In this document: positions 34,442-42,423 of the stretch, one piece after another
How positions within the stretch are numbered: position 1 is the first letter of the stretch
Layout: each line of letters starts with the position of its first letter
NCBI GenBank assembly: GCA_002710685.1
Contig: PALD01000037.1
Coordinates: 62,001 to 126,000, forward strand
Origin: Cytophagaceae bacterium
Lineage (GTDB): Bacteria; Bacteroidota; Bacteroidia; Flavobacteriales; Flavobacteriaceae
Length of the DNA: 64,000 nt
Direction of reading: 5' to 3'
The notes under the pieces: model-generated
The model's input: only the letters and a program-made list of their open reading frames with translations
Told to the model about the DNA's origin: nothing
The model's database searches: none
Position numbers and translations under genes: made by a program

Positions 34442-35434
34442 TTGGCAAAAATAGGAAACATTGATGTAGGAGATTTTCCGTTGTTGCTCGCCCCCATGGA
34501 AGATGTGAGCGACCCGCCATTTCGTGCCCTTTGTAAAGAGCAGGGTGCAGATGTCGTTTACACGGAATTTATATCGAGCGAGGGCCTGATACGTGACGCC
34601 GCAAAAAGCGTGATGAAACTGGACATCTATGAGAAGGAGCGTCCCGTGGGCATTCAAATCTTTGGCGCAAACCTGGACAGCATGCTCAAGAGCGTGGAGA
34701 TCGTCGAGGCCTCAAGGCCAGATATTATAGATATCAATTTTGGCTGTCCCGTAAAAAAAGTGGTTTCCAAAGGCGCCGGCGCCGGTATTTTAAAAGATAT
34801 AGACCTTATGGTTTCATTGACCGAAGCCATGGTAAAACATACTAAACTTCCCATTACCGTAAAAACACGCTTAGGCTGGGACCAAGATTCCATCAAGATT
34901 GTCGAGGTGGCAGAAAGATTACAGGACGTAGGCTGCCAGGCCATTTCCATACATGGGCGTACCCGTGCGCAGATGTACAAGGGCAATGCAGACTGGAAAC
35001 CCATCGCAGAGGTCAAGAACAACTCAAGGATGCATATTCCCGTTTTTGGCAACGGAGATGTTGATTCACCAGAGCGCGCCGTGGAAATGCGTGATGACTA
35101 CGGTCTTGACGGCGCGATGATAGGTCGTGCGAGCATAGGATATCCTTGGTTTTTTAAAGAGGTGAAACACTATTTTAAAACAGGGGAGCACCTGGCCCCG
35201 CCCAATATGCAGGAACGCGTTGATGCGGCCCGCCGCCATCTACAGATGTCCATAGACTGGAAAGGGGAGAAGCTGGGCGTCTTTGAGACCCGCCGCCATT
35301 ATACAAACTATTTTCGGGGCATACCACACTTCAAGGAATACCGTATGAAAATGGTGACCAGTGATGATGCCGCCGATGTTTTTGCCGTCTTTGACGAGGT
35401 TGAAGAAAGATTTGCCGGTTACGAGTTTGTTTGA
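34442..35434 (+). CDS. dusB: tRNA dihydrouridine synthase, DusB type
   Basis: Flavin enzyme that reduces uridine to dihydrouridine in the D-loop of tRNA. The 330-residue protein has the Dus signature LLAPMEDVSDPPFR (residues 14-27), the catalytic cysteine Cys102 in NFGCPVKK, the FMN-binding GNGDV (about 206) and the GRASIGYPWFF segment (about 227). The start is TTG at 34442; no ATG lies in frame upstream, and the first residues MAKIGNIDVG match the family N-terminus. A promoter box is 17 bases upstream. The 3' end overlaps the convergent trhO gene by 16 bases. Confidence 0.94.
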   Translation: MAKIGNIDVGDFPLLLAPMEDVSDPPFRALCKEQGADVVYTEFISSEGLIRDAAKSVMKLDIYEKERPVGIQIFGANLDSMLKSVEIVEASRPDIIDINFGCPVKKVVSKGAGAGILKDIDLMVSLTEAMVKHTKLPITVKTRLGWDQDSIKIVEVAERLQDVGCQAISIHGRTRAQMYKGNADWKPIAEVKNNSRMHIPVFGNGDVDSPERAVEMRDDYGLDGAMIGRASIGYPWFFKEVKHYFKTGEHLAPPNMQERVDAARRHLQMSIDWKGEKLGVFETRRHYTNYFRGIPHFKEYRMKMVTSDDAADVFAVFDEVEERFAGYEFV

Positions 35435-36501
35435 AACACACCCGTGCCCGGGAGGTGATCCGCGCCTTTCTTGGGCATAAACTTCAATTTTTCTGAGCGT
35501 CCTTTTTTAAAGATCTTATTGCTGGCCTTTTTGCCCTTGCGCAGTGCTTTTTGCTCTTCATGGGGCAATGCCACGATTTCCCTGCACTCATCAGAGCAGC
35601 AATTGTTCATGGCCTCCTTGCACTCATCACATTGTATGAAAAGCAGGTGGCAACCCTCATTTGCACAGTTTGTGTGATTGTCACAGGGCTTACCACACTG
35701 GTGGCAGTGGGCGATGACCTCGTCGCTGATTTTCTCTGCGCGGCGGTGGTCAAAGACAAAGTTCTTGCCGCGAAATTTATTCTCAAGCCCTTTTTCATTC
35801 ACCTGGCGGGTGTACTCTATGATTCCACCTTCTAATTGATAAACCTGTTGAAAACCCTTGTGCTTGTAGTATGCGCTGGCCTTTTCACAGCGTATGCCGC
35901 CCGTGCAGTACATCACCAGTTTTTTATCTTCTTTGTGGTCCTTGAGGTCGTTTTCTATTATATCAAGAGAATCACGAAAGGTATCTACATCAGGGGTCAC
36001 GGCATTTTTAAAATGGCCTATCTCGCTCTCATAATGGTTGCGCATGTCAACCAGCACGGTGTCTGGGTCTTCAATGAGCTGGTTGAAGGTCTCGGCATCC
36101 ACGTGTACCCCCTTTTGGGTAACATCAAAGGTAGCGTCATTGAGGCCATCTGCCACAATCTTGTGGCGCACCTTGACCTTGAGCTTCAAGAAGGATTTTG
36201 CATCCTGTTCCACGGCGATGTTCAGGCGCACGTCTTCAAGAAAATAAATCCCGTCCAGGAAGTCCTTGAATTCTTCAAAGCGCTTTGCCGGGACTGAGAG
36301 CTGGGCATTGATGCCCTCGTGGGCAACATAGATTCTTCCCAGGACCTCCATGGCGTCCCAGGCTACAAAAAGATGGTTTCTGAACAAGTGCGGATTGCCT
36401 ATTATGGCATACTGGTAGAATGACAGGGTCAACCTGTCTTCACCGGCTTCATCAATAAGCTCGGCCCTTTCCTTTGCACTTAATGTATTGTACAGTTGCA
36501 T
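35419..36501 (-). CDS. trhO: tRNA uridine-5-oxyacetic acid hydroxylase TrhO (rhodanese-related)
   Basis: TrhO (YceA) hydroxylates the wobble uridine on the way to the cmo5U family of tRNA modifications, using oxygen. The 360-residue protein has an N-terminal acylphosphatase-like domain, a rhodanese domain with the catalytic loop MYCTGGIRCEKA (about 193-204), and a C-terminal region with repeated cysteine pairs (CHQCGKPC, CDECKEAM and others) that probably binds zinc. The gene is convergent with dusB, overlapping by 16 bases. Together with mnmG and dusB this window encodes three tRNA-modifying enzymes. Confidence 0.93.
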   Translation of the reverse strand: MQLYNTLSAKERAELIDEAGEDRLTLSFYQYAIIGNPHLFRNHLFVAWDAMEVLGRIYVAHEGINAQLSVPAKRFEEFKDFLDGIYFLEDVRLNIAVEQDAKSFLKLKVKVRHKIVADGLNDATFDVTQKGVHVDAETFNQLIEDPDTVLVDMRNHYESEIGHFKNAVTPDVDTFRDSLDIIENDLKDHKEDKKLVMYCTGGIRCEKASAYYKHKGFQQVYQLEGGIIEYTRQVNEKGLENKFRGKNFVFDHRRAEKISDEVIAHCHQCGKPCDNHTNCANEGCHLLFIQCDECKEAMNNCCSDECREIVALPHEEQKALRKGKKASNKIFKKGRSEKLKFMPKKGADHLPGTGVFQTNS

Positions 36502-36570
36502 GCTATACTAATTTTATAAGTTTAAAAGTGGCGCAAAAGTAAGACTTTAGGCCGTATGCACAAAGTTTGC

Positions 36571-36583
36571 CTTTCGGCGAAAG
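36571..36583. repeat. Dispersed palindrome variant CTTTCG-G-CGAAAG
   Basis: Intergenic, between trhO and recA; flanked by CC on the right, matching the copy at 59815. Confidence 0.6.
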
Positions 36584-36632
36584 CCAGAAAACAAAAATGC
36601 CCCCAGTCTTACTGAAGGCATTTTCACTGAAC

Positions 36633-36685
36633 GGCTAATTCATGTTAATCAATAGTTTAAAATCGATAAACTATTGTAACTAGCC
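36633..36685. repeat. Nested inverted repeat (possible RNA structure) upstream of recA
   Basis: CAATAGTTTA (36650-36659) and TAAACTATTG (36667-36676) pair perfectly around 7 bases. The stem can be extended outward by GTTA (36644-36647) with TAAC (36677-36680) and GGCTA (36633-36637) with TAGCC (36681-36685), with bulges on the left side only. Confidence 0.6.
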
Positions 36686-36850
36686 ACCGTCCAACTTTAA
36701 TGAACAACTGAAGAGAACACATCTCTTGTTCAATTGATCATAATATATAAGGTTCTTCAAGATCATAACGGCACAACCTTTATAATAAAGATGGTGATAT
36801 GGTAAAAGGTTGCGTGGTATATTGTTAAAATTTTGGAGCAAGCCGGGCAC

Positions 36851-36881
36851 AGGAAATATTCCTACTATTAGGAAATAATCC
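36851..36881. repeat. Direct repeat AGGAAATAWTCC, possible recA operator
   Basis: AGGAAATATTCC at 36851-36862 and AGGAAATAATCC at 36870-36881 are 19 bases apart, close to two helical turns, and lie about 80 bases upstream of recA. They could be a binding site for a dimeric regulator. Confidence 0.4.
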
Positions 36882-36892
36882 CTCAAAGTACA

Positions 36893-36923
36893 TTGTAATT
36901 GATTAAAAGAAGTAGTACCTTAG
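36893..36923 (+). promoter_or_regulatory. Candidate recA promoter
   Basis: TTG at 36893-36895 and TACCTTAG (one mismatch to TAnnTTTG) at 36916-36923 with 20 bases between, 39 bases upstream of the recA ATG. Confidence 0.4.
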
Positions 36924-36962
36924 CAAACTTATAGAAGTAAAGAATAAAGATACATTGTAAAT

Positions 36963-37970
36963 ATGAGCAGCGAGAAAGAAGCAAAGTTAAAAGCACTTAA
37001 ACTCACCCTTGACAAACTGGACAAGACCTATGGTAAGGGCACGGTGATGAAAATGGGCGATAATGCCATCGTGGAGGTCGAGGCAATCAGTACGGGATCA
37101 CTGGGGCTTGATGTTGCACTGGGAGTGGGTGGTTATCCCAAAGGGCGCGTTGTCGAGATCTACGGGCCAGAATCATCTGGTAAGACCACATTGACCTTAC
37201 ACGCCATTGCACAGGCGCAAAAGGCCGGTGGTATTGCTGCCTTTATTGATGCAGAACATGCTTTTGACCGTTTTTATGCTGAAAAACTGGGTGTGGATAT
37301 CGAGAACCTTATCATCTCACAACCAGATAACGGCGAGCAGGCACTTGAAATCGCCGATAACTTGATCAGGTCTGGGGCCATTGATATCGTGGTGATAGAT
37401 TCGGTCGCCGCGCTTACGCCAAAAAGCGAGATTGAAGGAGAGATGGGGGATTCTAAAATGGGCCTCCATGCCAGGTTGATGTCTCAGGCATTGAGAAAAT
37501 TAACGGCCTCCATAAGCAAGACCCACTGCACCGTGATCTTTATCAACCAGCTCAGGGAGAAGATAGGTGTCATGTTTGGCAATCCAGAAACAACCACCGG
37601 TGGTAACGCTTTAAAGTTCTATGCTTCGGTAAGGCTGGATATAAGAAGGTCCACCCAGATCAAGAACAGCAATGGTGAAGTACAGGGAAACAAGACAAGG
37701 GTAAAGGTCATAAAGAACAAGGTTGCACCACCTTTCCGTACGGCAGAGTTTGATATCATGTATGGAGAGGGAATCTCAAAGGTGGGCGAGATCATCGATA
37801 TAGGTGTAGATTATGAGATTGTGAAGAAAAGTGGATCCTGGTTCAGTTATGAAGACACAAAACTGGGACAGGGCCGCGATGCGGTAAAGGCACTGCTTCT
37901 TGACAATCCCGACCTCATGGAAGAACTAGAGGGAAAAATCAAGGAAGCCATAAAAATTGCCAATAGCTAA
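36963..37970 (+). CDS. recA: Recombinase RecA
   Basis: RecA catalyses strand exchange in recombinational repair and stimulates self-cleavage of SOS repressors. The 335-residue protein has the Walker [13 protein letters not shown] (about residues 66-77), the MAW-like dimer region [16 protein letters not shown], loop L2 with [22 protein letters not shown] (about 200-225) and a normal C-terminal domain ending KEAIKIANS. It is probably monocistronic: a strong hairpin and T-tract begin 22 bases after its stop codon. Upstream lies a long repeat-bearing gap with candidate regulatory sites. Confidence 0.99.
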   Translation: MSSEKEAKLKALKLTLDKLDKTYGKGTVMKMGDNAIVEVEAISTGSLGLDVALGVGGYPKGRVVEIYGPESSGKTTLTLHAIAQAQKAGGIAAFIDAEHAFDRFYAEKLGVDIENLIISQPDNGEQALEIADNLIRSGAIDIVVIDSVAALTPKSEIEGEMGDSKMGLHARLMSQALRKLTASISKTHCTVIFINQLREKIGVMFGNPETTTGGNALKFYASVRLDIRRSTQIKNSNGEVQGNKTRVKVIKNKVAPPFRTAEFDIMYGEGISKVGEIIDIGVDYEIVKKSGSWFSYEDTKLGQGRDAVKALLLDNPDLMEELEGKIKEAIKIANS

Positions 37971-37991
37971 AAAAAAATCCTAGTCATACGC

Positions 37992-38059
37992 AACCTTTTT
38001 CATGGATGTGCATCTACTGGTAAAAGCAAGATGTACGTGATGAAAAAGGTTTTTTTATT
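37992..38059 (+). terminator. recA terminator-like hairpin that overlaps the next start codon
   Basis: AACCTTTTTCAT (37992-38003) pairs with ATGAAAAAGGTT (38040-38051), and inside it GTGCATCT (38008-38015) pairs with AGATGTAC (38029-38036) with one G-U. The stem is followed by TTTTTATTT. The 3' arm is the first codons of the lipoprotein gene, so the structure covers its start codon and any ribosome-binding site. Confidence 0.8.
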
Positions 38060-38450
38060 TTTAGTAATAGCGGTCATGGTGGCCAGTTGTTCTATTGATG
38101 ATGACACGGTTGACTTTAGGTTTGAGGCAGCACCTGTCGCAGGGGTAACATTTCCAGATAGTTTAGTACTGGGGGAGCGTTACCAGATACCGGTAAGATA
38201 TGTGCCTCCCTCCACATGTCATTATTTTGAAGGATATGATTACACAAGGCAGGATAGTTTGAGATATGTTTATGTGGTCAATAGGGTCATTGAACAGGAC
38301 AACTGTGAGACAGCTACTGACACCATTGAGGCAAACCTTAACCTAGAAGTACTATATGATTACACATATGTATTTAAGTTTTTTAAAGGTTATGATGCTA
38401 ATGACGAGGCAGAATACTTAACGGTGGAAGTGCCGGTAAAAACCGAATAA
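38040..38450 (+). CDS. Small hypothetical lipoprotein after recA
   Basis: A 136-residue protein with a lipoprotein signal MKKVFLFLVIAVMVASC (lipobox Cys17) and an acidic, beta-rich domain containing two cysteines (STCHYFEGY near 60 and DNCETATD near 84) that may form a disulfide. I do not recognise the family beyond its flavobacterial style. The start at 38040 fits the signal peptide; an ATG three codons upstream (38031) is also in frame. Both starts lie in the 3' arm of the hairpin after recA. The sigma-factor gene begins 11 bases after its stop codon, so the lipoprotein may belong to the sigma/anti-sigma operon. Confidence 0.8.
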   Translation: MKKVFLFLVIAVMVASCSIDDDTVDFRFEAAPVAGVTFPDSLVLGERYQIPVRYVPPSTCHYFEGYDYTRQDSLRYVYVVNRVIEQDNCETATDTIEANLNLEVLYDYTYVFKFFKGYDANDEAEYLTVEVPVKTE

Positions 38451-38461
38451 TCAAATAAAAT

Positions 38462-39007
38462 TTGGGTCTGGACAAACTTATTGATGATTGCAGGAAAAAA
38501 AGACCCAAGGCGCAAGAAGAACTTTACAAGCGGTACGCGAGTACGCTGTTTACTGTCGCCTTGAAGTACTCCCGTGACCGGGCCCAAGCAGAAGATAACC
38601 TGCAGGATGCATTCATCACGATTTTTGAAAAACTGGACCAATATAAAGGCAAAGGTTCTTTTGAAGGCTGGCTAAAGCGCATTACCATCAACACGGCATT
38701 GCAGAAGTATAGAAAGCAGGAAACCCTTGAGCTGGTAAATGAAGAAAACATCCAGGAGGTTACCGTTGAGGTTGATGAAGAGGATATCCAGGTGGATTTT
38801 CTCCTCAAGATCATACAAGAATTGCCAGACAGGTACAGGCTGGTGTTCAACCTATATGTCATGGATGGATATGGCCACAAGGAGATTGCAAAAATGCTCA
38901 AGATAACTGAAGGCACTTCAAAATCAAACCTTGCCCGGGCAAGAATGATCCTAAGGGATAAGATCAATACCCACGATAACAAAAACCTAAAATCTTCAAC
39001 CCTTTGA
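38462..39007 (+). CDS. ECF-type RNA polymerase sigma factor
   Basis: A 181-residue sigma-70 family factor. Region 2 shows EDNLQDAFITIFEKLDQYKGKGSFEGWLKRI (about residues 45-74, split as DAFITIFEKL and GSFEGWLKRI) and region 4 shows LPDRYRLVFNLYVMDGYGHKEIAKML with a helix-turn-helix (GTSKSNLARAR). The start is TTG at 38462, with no ATG upstream in frame. Its stop codon overlaps the start of the next gene by 4 bases (TTGA), the usual arrangement of sigma and anti-sigma genes. Target genes are unknown, but the adjacent lipoprotein and barrel protein point to envelope stress. Confidence 0.92.
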   Translation: MGLDKLIDDCRKKRPKAQEELYKRYASTLFTVALKYSRDRAQAEDNLQDAFITIFEKLDQYKGKGSFEGWLKRITINTALQKYRKQETLELVNEENIQEVTVEVDEEDIQVDFLLKIIQELPDRYRLVFNLYVMDGYGHKEIAKMLKITEGTSKSNLARARMILRDKINTHDNKNLKSSTL

Positions 39008-40446
39008 AGGAGAAGAAAAATATAGATCGACTGTTCCAGGAGAAGTTCAAGGATTTTGAAGCTGCTCCCAGCGATGCTGTATGGCAGGGTATCCTTGCTA
39101 AACAGCAAAAGAAGAAGTCGCGTGTTATCCCGCTGTGGTTGAGAGTGGCCGGTGTTGCCGCCGTTATCGCGGTGCTTTTTGGGCTGGGCAGCCTTTTCTT
39201 TCCCAAAGATGATTTTCAGGCACCCTCCCCCCAACTGGTGGAGCAGGATGCTAACGATGGCAAGAAGTTCATAGACACCTCAGATGTCGTCAATTCTCAA
39301 TTTGTGATCATTGATGAAGCAGGTGAGAATGTTGATGAAACATCAGCACGGGAACAATCTCCTAAAGAGACGCAGACCGCCAGTACTAGCAAGAATGCAC
39401 TGCCCAATAAAAGAGGGGTCAGGGGCGAGGACGATAATGATTTTATCGATAACGCTTCCGCAAAAGCAATAACTGAAAAATCCACGGACGGTAAAAACCC
39501 GTTGACCAAAGGCAAGGACACCCATGTGGTTGCCAATAATGCTTTTGGCGAAAGCCAAGAAACAAAAAACAATCTTACCAGTAATAAAAAGGAAGCAGTT
39601 GCGGCTGTAGAAGGAGGGAATGAAGAAGCCAAGGAAGAAGAAAAAACCCTGCCCGATCTTGTTGAAGAGATGAAACAACAAGAAGAAGGTATTGCAGGGG
39701 TTGATGATAAGGAAGGTAAATTAAAGCGATGGGGCATTGCGCCCAATCTTGCACCGGTTTACTATGGGAGTTTTGGCGGCAATGGTGTCGCACCAGAGTT
39801 CAACGATAATTCAAGCCAGGGGGATGTAAACCTTAGTTATGGGGTTCAGGTAAGCTATGCGGTCAACGAGAGGTTTACCATACGCTCTGGGGTCAACAAG
39901 GTTGACCTGAGCTACCGCACCGGTAACGTGGCCTTTAGCCCAGGTTTTTCTGCACATGCCATAAGCAGCATAAACTATAGCCGGGACAACAGCATCGAGG
40001 TGATGAACGTGCGCTCCAGCTCAGCACTGTTGAGCCCATCATCATCTGGCACATTTGCCGAGGTTGGGCAGCCATCAACCGTTAGCAGCGCCGTGCTTGA
40101 CCAACGCCTGGGCTACCTAGAAGTACCGCTTGAAATGGAATATGCGCTCGTCGATAAAAAGATAGGAGTAAACCTTATAGGTGGGGTGAGCACGCTTTTT
40201 CTCAGCGATAATGAAATACGCCTGGTTGATGGCGACCAGAGTAGTGTACTGGGAGAATCAAATAGTCTCAACAATACCAGCTTTTCCACAAATGTGGGCG
40301 TGGGCCTTGATTATGAGATGACAAAAAGTATAAAGCTTAACCTAGAACCCATGTTTAAGTACCAGCTTAATGCTTACAAGAATTCCGTGAGCGACTTTAA
40401 GCCCTATTACTTGGGCTTGTACACGGGAGTGAGCATCAAGTTTTAA
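39004..40446 (+). CDS. Anti-sigma-like protein with C-terminal outer-membrane beta-barrel domain
   Basis: A 480-residue protein translated from a TTG start that overlaps the sigma gene stop. Residues 1-40 are a basic cytoplasmic helix (KNIDRLFQEKFKDFEAAPSDAVW) seen in front of the membrane helix of flavobacterial anti-sigma partners. One membrane helix lies at 42-66, then a low-complexity linker rich in Asp, Glu, Lys, Asn and Gln (about 68-235). The C-terminal part (about 240-480) has alternating beta-strands and ends in an aromatic/hydrophobic strand (YYLGLYTGVSIKF), as in porin-like or OmpA-type barrels. An inner-membrane anchor and a barrel in one chain would span the periplasm. Confidence 0.82.
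   Translation: MKEKKNIDRLFQEKFKDFEAAPSDAVWQGILAKQQKKKSRVIPLWLRVAGVAAVIAVLFGLGSLFFPKDDFQAPSPQLVEQDANDGKKFIDTSDVVNSQFVIIDEAGENVDETSAREQSPKETQTASTSKNALPNKRGVRGEDDNDFIDNASAKAITEKSTDGKNPLTKGKDTHVVANNAFGESQETKNNLTSNKKEAVAAVEGGNEEAKEEEKTLPDLVEEMKQQEEGIAGVDDKEGKLKRWGIAPNLAPVYYGSFGGNGVAPEFNDNSSQGDVNLSYGVQVSYAVNERFTIRSGVNKVDLSYRTGNVAFSPGFSAHAISSINYSRDNSIEVMNVRSSSALLSPSSSGTFAEVGQPSTVSSAVLDQRLGYLEVPLEMEYALVDKKIGVNLIGGVSTLFLSDNEIRLVDGDQSSVLGESNSLNNTSFSTNVGVGLDYEMTKSIKLNLEPMFKYQLNAYKNSVSDFKPYYLGLYTGVSIKF
39545..39558. repeat. Dispersed palindrome TTGGC-GAAA-GCCAA
   Basis: In the linker region of the anti-sigma-like gene (codons for FGESQ). Confidence 0.7.
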
Positions 40447-40570
40447 AGTTTCAAGGGAAGGTGAAGTGTTAATTGCTAGCTTCATTTTTCCTCATGAAGA
40501 AGGAGAATATCAAAACTTAGGTTAGTTTTTTAGTTGGTTAGGTTAGTTATTGCGCAAGCAATGATGAAGG

Positions 40571-40599
40571 AAAGCCGCCTTGGGTTAGGGCGGTTTTTC
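40571..40599. terminator. Intrinsic terminator after the sigma/anti-sigma operon
   Basis: GCCGCC and GGGCGGT pair across TTGGGTTA with a T-rich tract following; it faces the convergent plsC gene, whose stop codon is at 40599-40601. Confidence 0.75.
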
Positions 40600-41342
40600 T
40601 ATTTTTCATGGTCTGCCTTGAGCTCTTTCAAGATGGCGTCCCGCGTTTGCTGTCTCAAGGATTTGCGGTCTTCTATGCTATCGCCTTCCGGCGAAATAAA
40701 GGGAAGCACCTTGACGCGCATCAACCCCGGGCTCCCGGAGAAGAAATCATATGAAAAACGCTTCTTGTTATCAAAAAACACCATGGGCACAACGGGAATG
40801 TCATGCTCTGTGGCCAGCCTGAAGGCACCGTCCTTAAAACTATCCAATAGTATGCGGCGATCATCTGGCACGCCGCCTTCGGGAAAAATACAGATGCTTA
40901 GCCCCTGTTTTAACCTGTGCTGTGCACTTTCAAAAACAGCCCTGCGGCTATGCACATCGCCACGGTCTACAAGTATGCACGTCTTTTTATAGAAATAACC
41001 AAAAACCGGAAACCTGGATAATTCTTTCTTGCCCACAAACACAAAGGGGTTTTTGACCACATGCAGCATCAACATGATATCAGTCATTGATGTGTGGTTT
41101 GCCACATACATATAACTTTTGCCCTTCTCCGTTTTTTCAAGCCGCTTGATTTTTGGCGCAAAGCCCATCCCAAAAAGAATAATACGGGCCCAGAACCTTG
41201 CCAGCCAAAAAAAGAACGGATACCACCGCTCCCTGCTCACAGATAGCAAAAGAATGGGGAACAAGGCCAATATGGGCACAACAATCAATATGTAAAACCA
41301 TATACGGTAAAGAAGCAATAAAAATTTACGTATGATTTTCAT
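40599..41342 (-). CDS. plsC: 1-acyl-sn-glycerol-3-phosphate acyltransferase
   Basis: PlsC transfers the second acyl chain to lysophosphatidic acid in phospholipid synthesis at the inner membrane. The 247-residue protein has an N-terminal hydrophobic pair (about residues 7-34 and 44-60), the catalytic HX4D motif NHTSMTD (His83, Asp88) and the substrate-binding FPEGG (153-157). The start ATG at 41342 gives the usual length; a longer frame runs back into the trpS gene and is not real. It faces the sigma operon and is divergent from trpS. Confidence 0.94.
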   Translation of the reverse strand: MKIIRKFLLLLYRIWFYILIVVPILALFPILLLSVSRERWYPFFFWLARFWARIILFGMGFAPKIKRLEKTEKGKSYMYVANHTSMTDIMLMLHVVKNPFVFVGKKELSRFPVFGYFYKKTCILVDRGDVHSRRAVFESAQHRLKQGLSICIFPEGGVPDDRRILLDSFKDGAFRLATEHDIPVVPMVFFDNKKRFSYDFFSGSPGLMRVKVLPFISPEGDSIEDRKSLRQQTRDAILKELKADHEK

Positions 41343-41409
41343 AAAATGGTTGTTCTTTCTAAAGGCCCAAGGATGAACAGATGCCCAAAAATAGGCATTT
41401 TCGCTGGAG

Positions 41410-41436
41410 TTGTTTTTTTCAAAAAGGGTAACTTTG
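41410..41436 (+). promoter_or_regulatory. Promoter of trpS
   Basis: TAACTTTG at 41429-41436 fits the -7 consensus, with TTG at 41410-41412 (16-base spacing). The trpS ATG follows 19 bases later. Confidence 0.55.
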
Positions 41437-41454
41437 CACAAAATAAATTCGCGA

Positions 41455-42423
41455 ATGTCAAGAATACTTACCGGTGTGCAGAGCACGGGAACGCCGCATC
41501 TGGGCAACTTGCTGGGAGCTATAATCCCGGCCATTGAAATGGCCAACAAACCAGAAAACGATTCTTTCATCTTTATTGCAGACATGCACTCCTTGACGCA
41601 GATAAAGAATGGAGAAGAATTAAGGCACAATACCTACAGCGTTGCCGCGACATGGCTTGCATGTGGCCTTGATATAGAGCGAAGTGTTTTTTACAGGCAG
41701 AGCGATATCCCACAGGTTACTGAACTTACCTGGTACCTGAGTTGTTTTTTCCCCTATCAACGGTTGACGCTCGCCCACGGTTTTAAGGACAAGGCAGACA
41801 GGTTGGATGACGTTAATGCTGGGCTGTTTACCTATCCCATGCTCATGGCAGCAGACATACTGCTCTATGATGCAGAGATAGTGCCGGTGGGCAAAGATCA
41901 AGCACAGCACCTGGAGATGACCCGTGATGTGGCCTCAAGGTTTCATGCGCAAATGGGGGAAACCTTTGTGCTGCCAGATATAAAACTCAGTGAGGAAACC
42001 ATGTATATTCCCGGCACTGATGGTGCCAAGATGAGCAAGAGCAAGGGGAACACCATCAATATATTTTTGGCTGACAAGCAATTGCGCAAGCAGATAATGA
42101 GCATTCAAACTGACAGTACCCCTCTGGAGGAGCCCAAGGACCCAGACACCTGTAATGTATTTGCGTTGTATAAATTTGTCGCTTCAGCTGAAGAGATAAA
42201 GCAAATGCGCAAAAATTATGAGGCCGGTGGCTATGGTTATGGCCATGCAAAGACCGCACTCTATGAAAAAGTGCTTGAGAGGTTTAAAAAAGAAAGGATA
42301 TTGTACAATGAGTACATGGCAGACTTTGACAAGATTGATGCTGCCCTTGCAAAGGGTGCCCAGAAGGCCCGCCCCATTGCAGATGCCGTAATAAAAAGGG
42401 TAAGGGGCAAGGTGGGTTATTAG
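41455..42423 (+). CDS. trpS: Tryptophan--tRNA ligase
   Basis: Class I synthetase that charges tRNA-Trp. The HIGH-type motif is TGTPHLGN (about residues 10-17) and the KMSKS motif is AKMSKSKGN (about 195-203). The 322-residue length is usual for bacteria. I use the ATG at 41455 rather than an upstream ATG at 41410, because the family starts right before RILTGVQSTG and a promoter box lies between them. The gene ends with a 4-base tail-to-tail overlap with dprA. Confidence 0.97.
   Translation: MSRILTGVQSTGTPHLGNLLGAIIPAIEMANKPENDSFIFIADMHSLTQIKNGEELRHNTYSVAATWLACGLDIERSVFYRQSDIPQVTELTWYLSCFFPYQRLTLAHGFKDKADRLDDVNAGLFTYPMLMAADILLYDAEIVPVGKDQAQHLEMTRDVASRFHAQMGETFVLPDIKLSEETMYIPGTDGAKMSKSKGNTINIFLADKQLRKQIMSIQTDSTPLEEPKDPDTCNVFALYKFVASAEEIKQMRKNYEAGGYGYGHAKTALYEKVLERFKKERILYNEYMADFDKIDAALAKGAQKARPIADAVIKRVRGKVGY

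Larger units (their letters stand above)
36502..36962. other. Long intergenic region between trhO and recA with inverted and direct repeats
   Basis: No convincing gene is seen in this 461-base gap; a 68-codon minus frame at 36680-36886 looks random. It holds a dispersed palindrome (36571), a hairpin AAAATGCC...GGCATTTT (36594-36624), a nested stem around CAATAGTTTA/TAAACTATTG (36633-36685), and two AGGAAATAWTCC 12-mers at 36851 and 36870. The recA promoter must be in its last 70 bases. It could hold a small RNA or a decayed gene. Confidence 0.55.

Noticed and set aside
36680..36886. 68-codon minus-strand ORF between trhO and recA
   Set aside because: No signal, no recognisable motif, odd composition and no promoter box; treated as chance.
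40534..40992. 152-codon plus-strand ORF over plsC
   Set aside because: It runs antisense through the conserved plsC gene and begins within the terminator region; a shadow frame.
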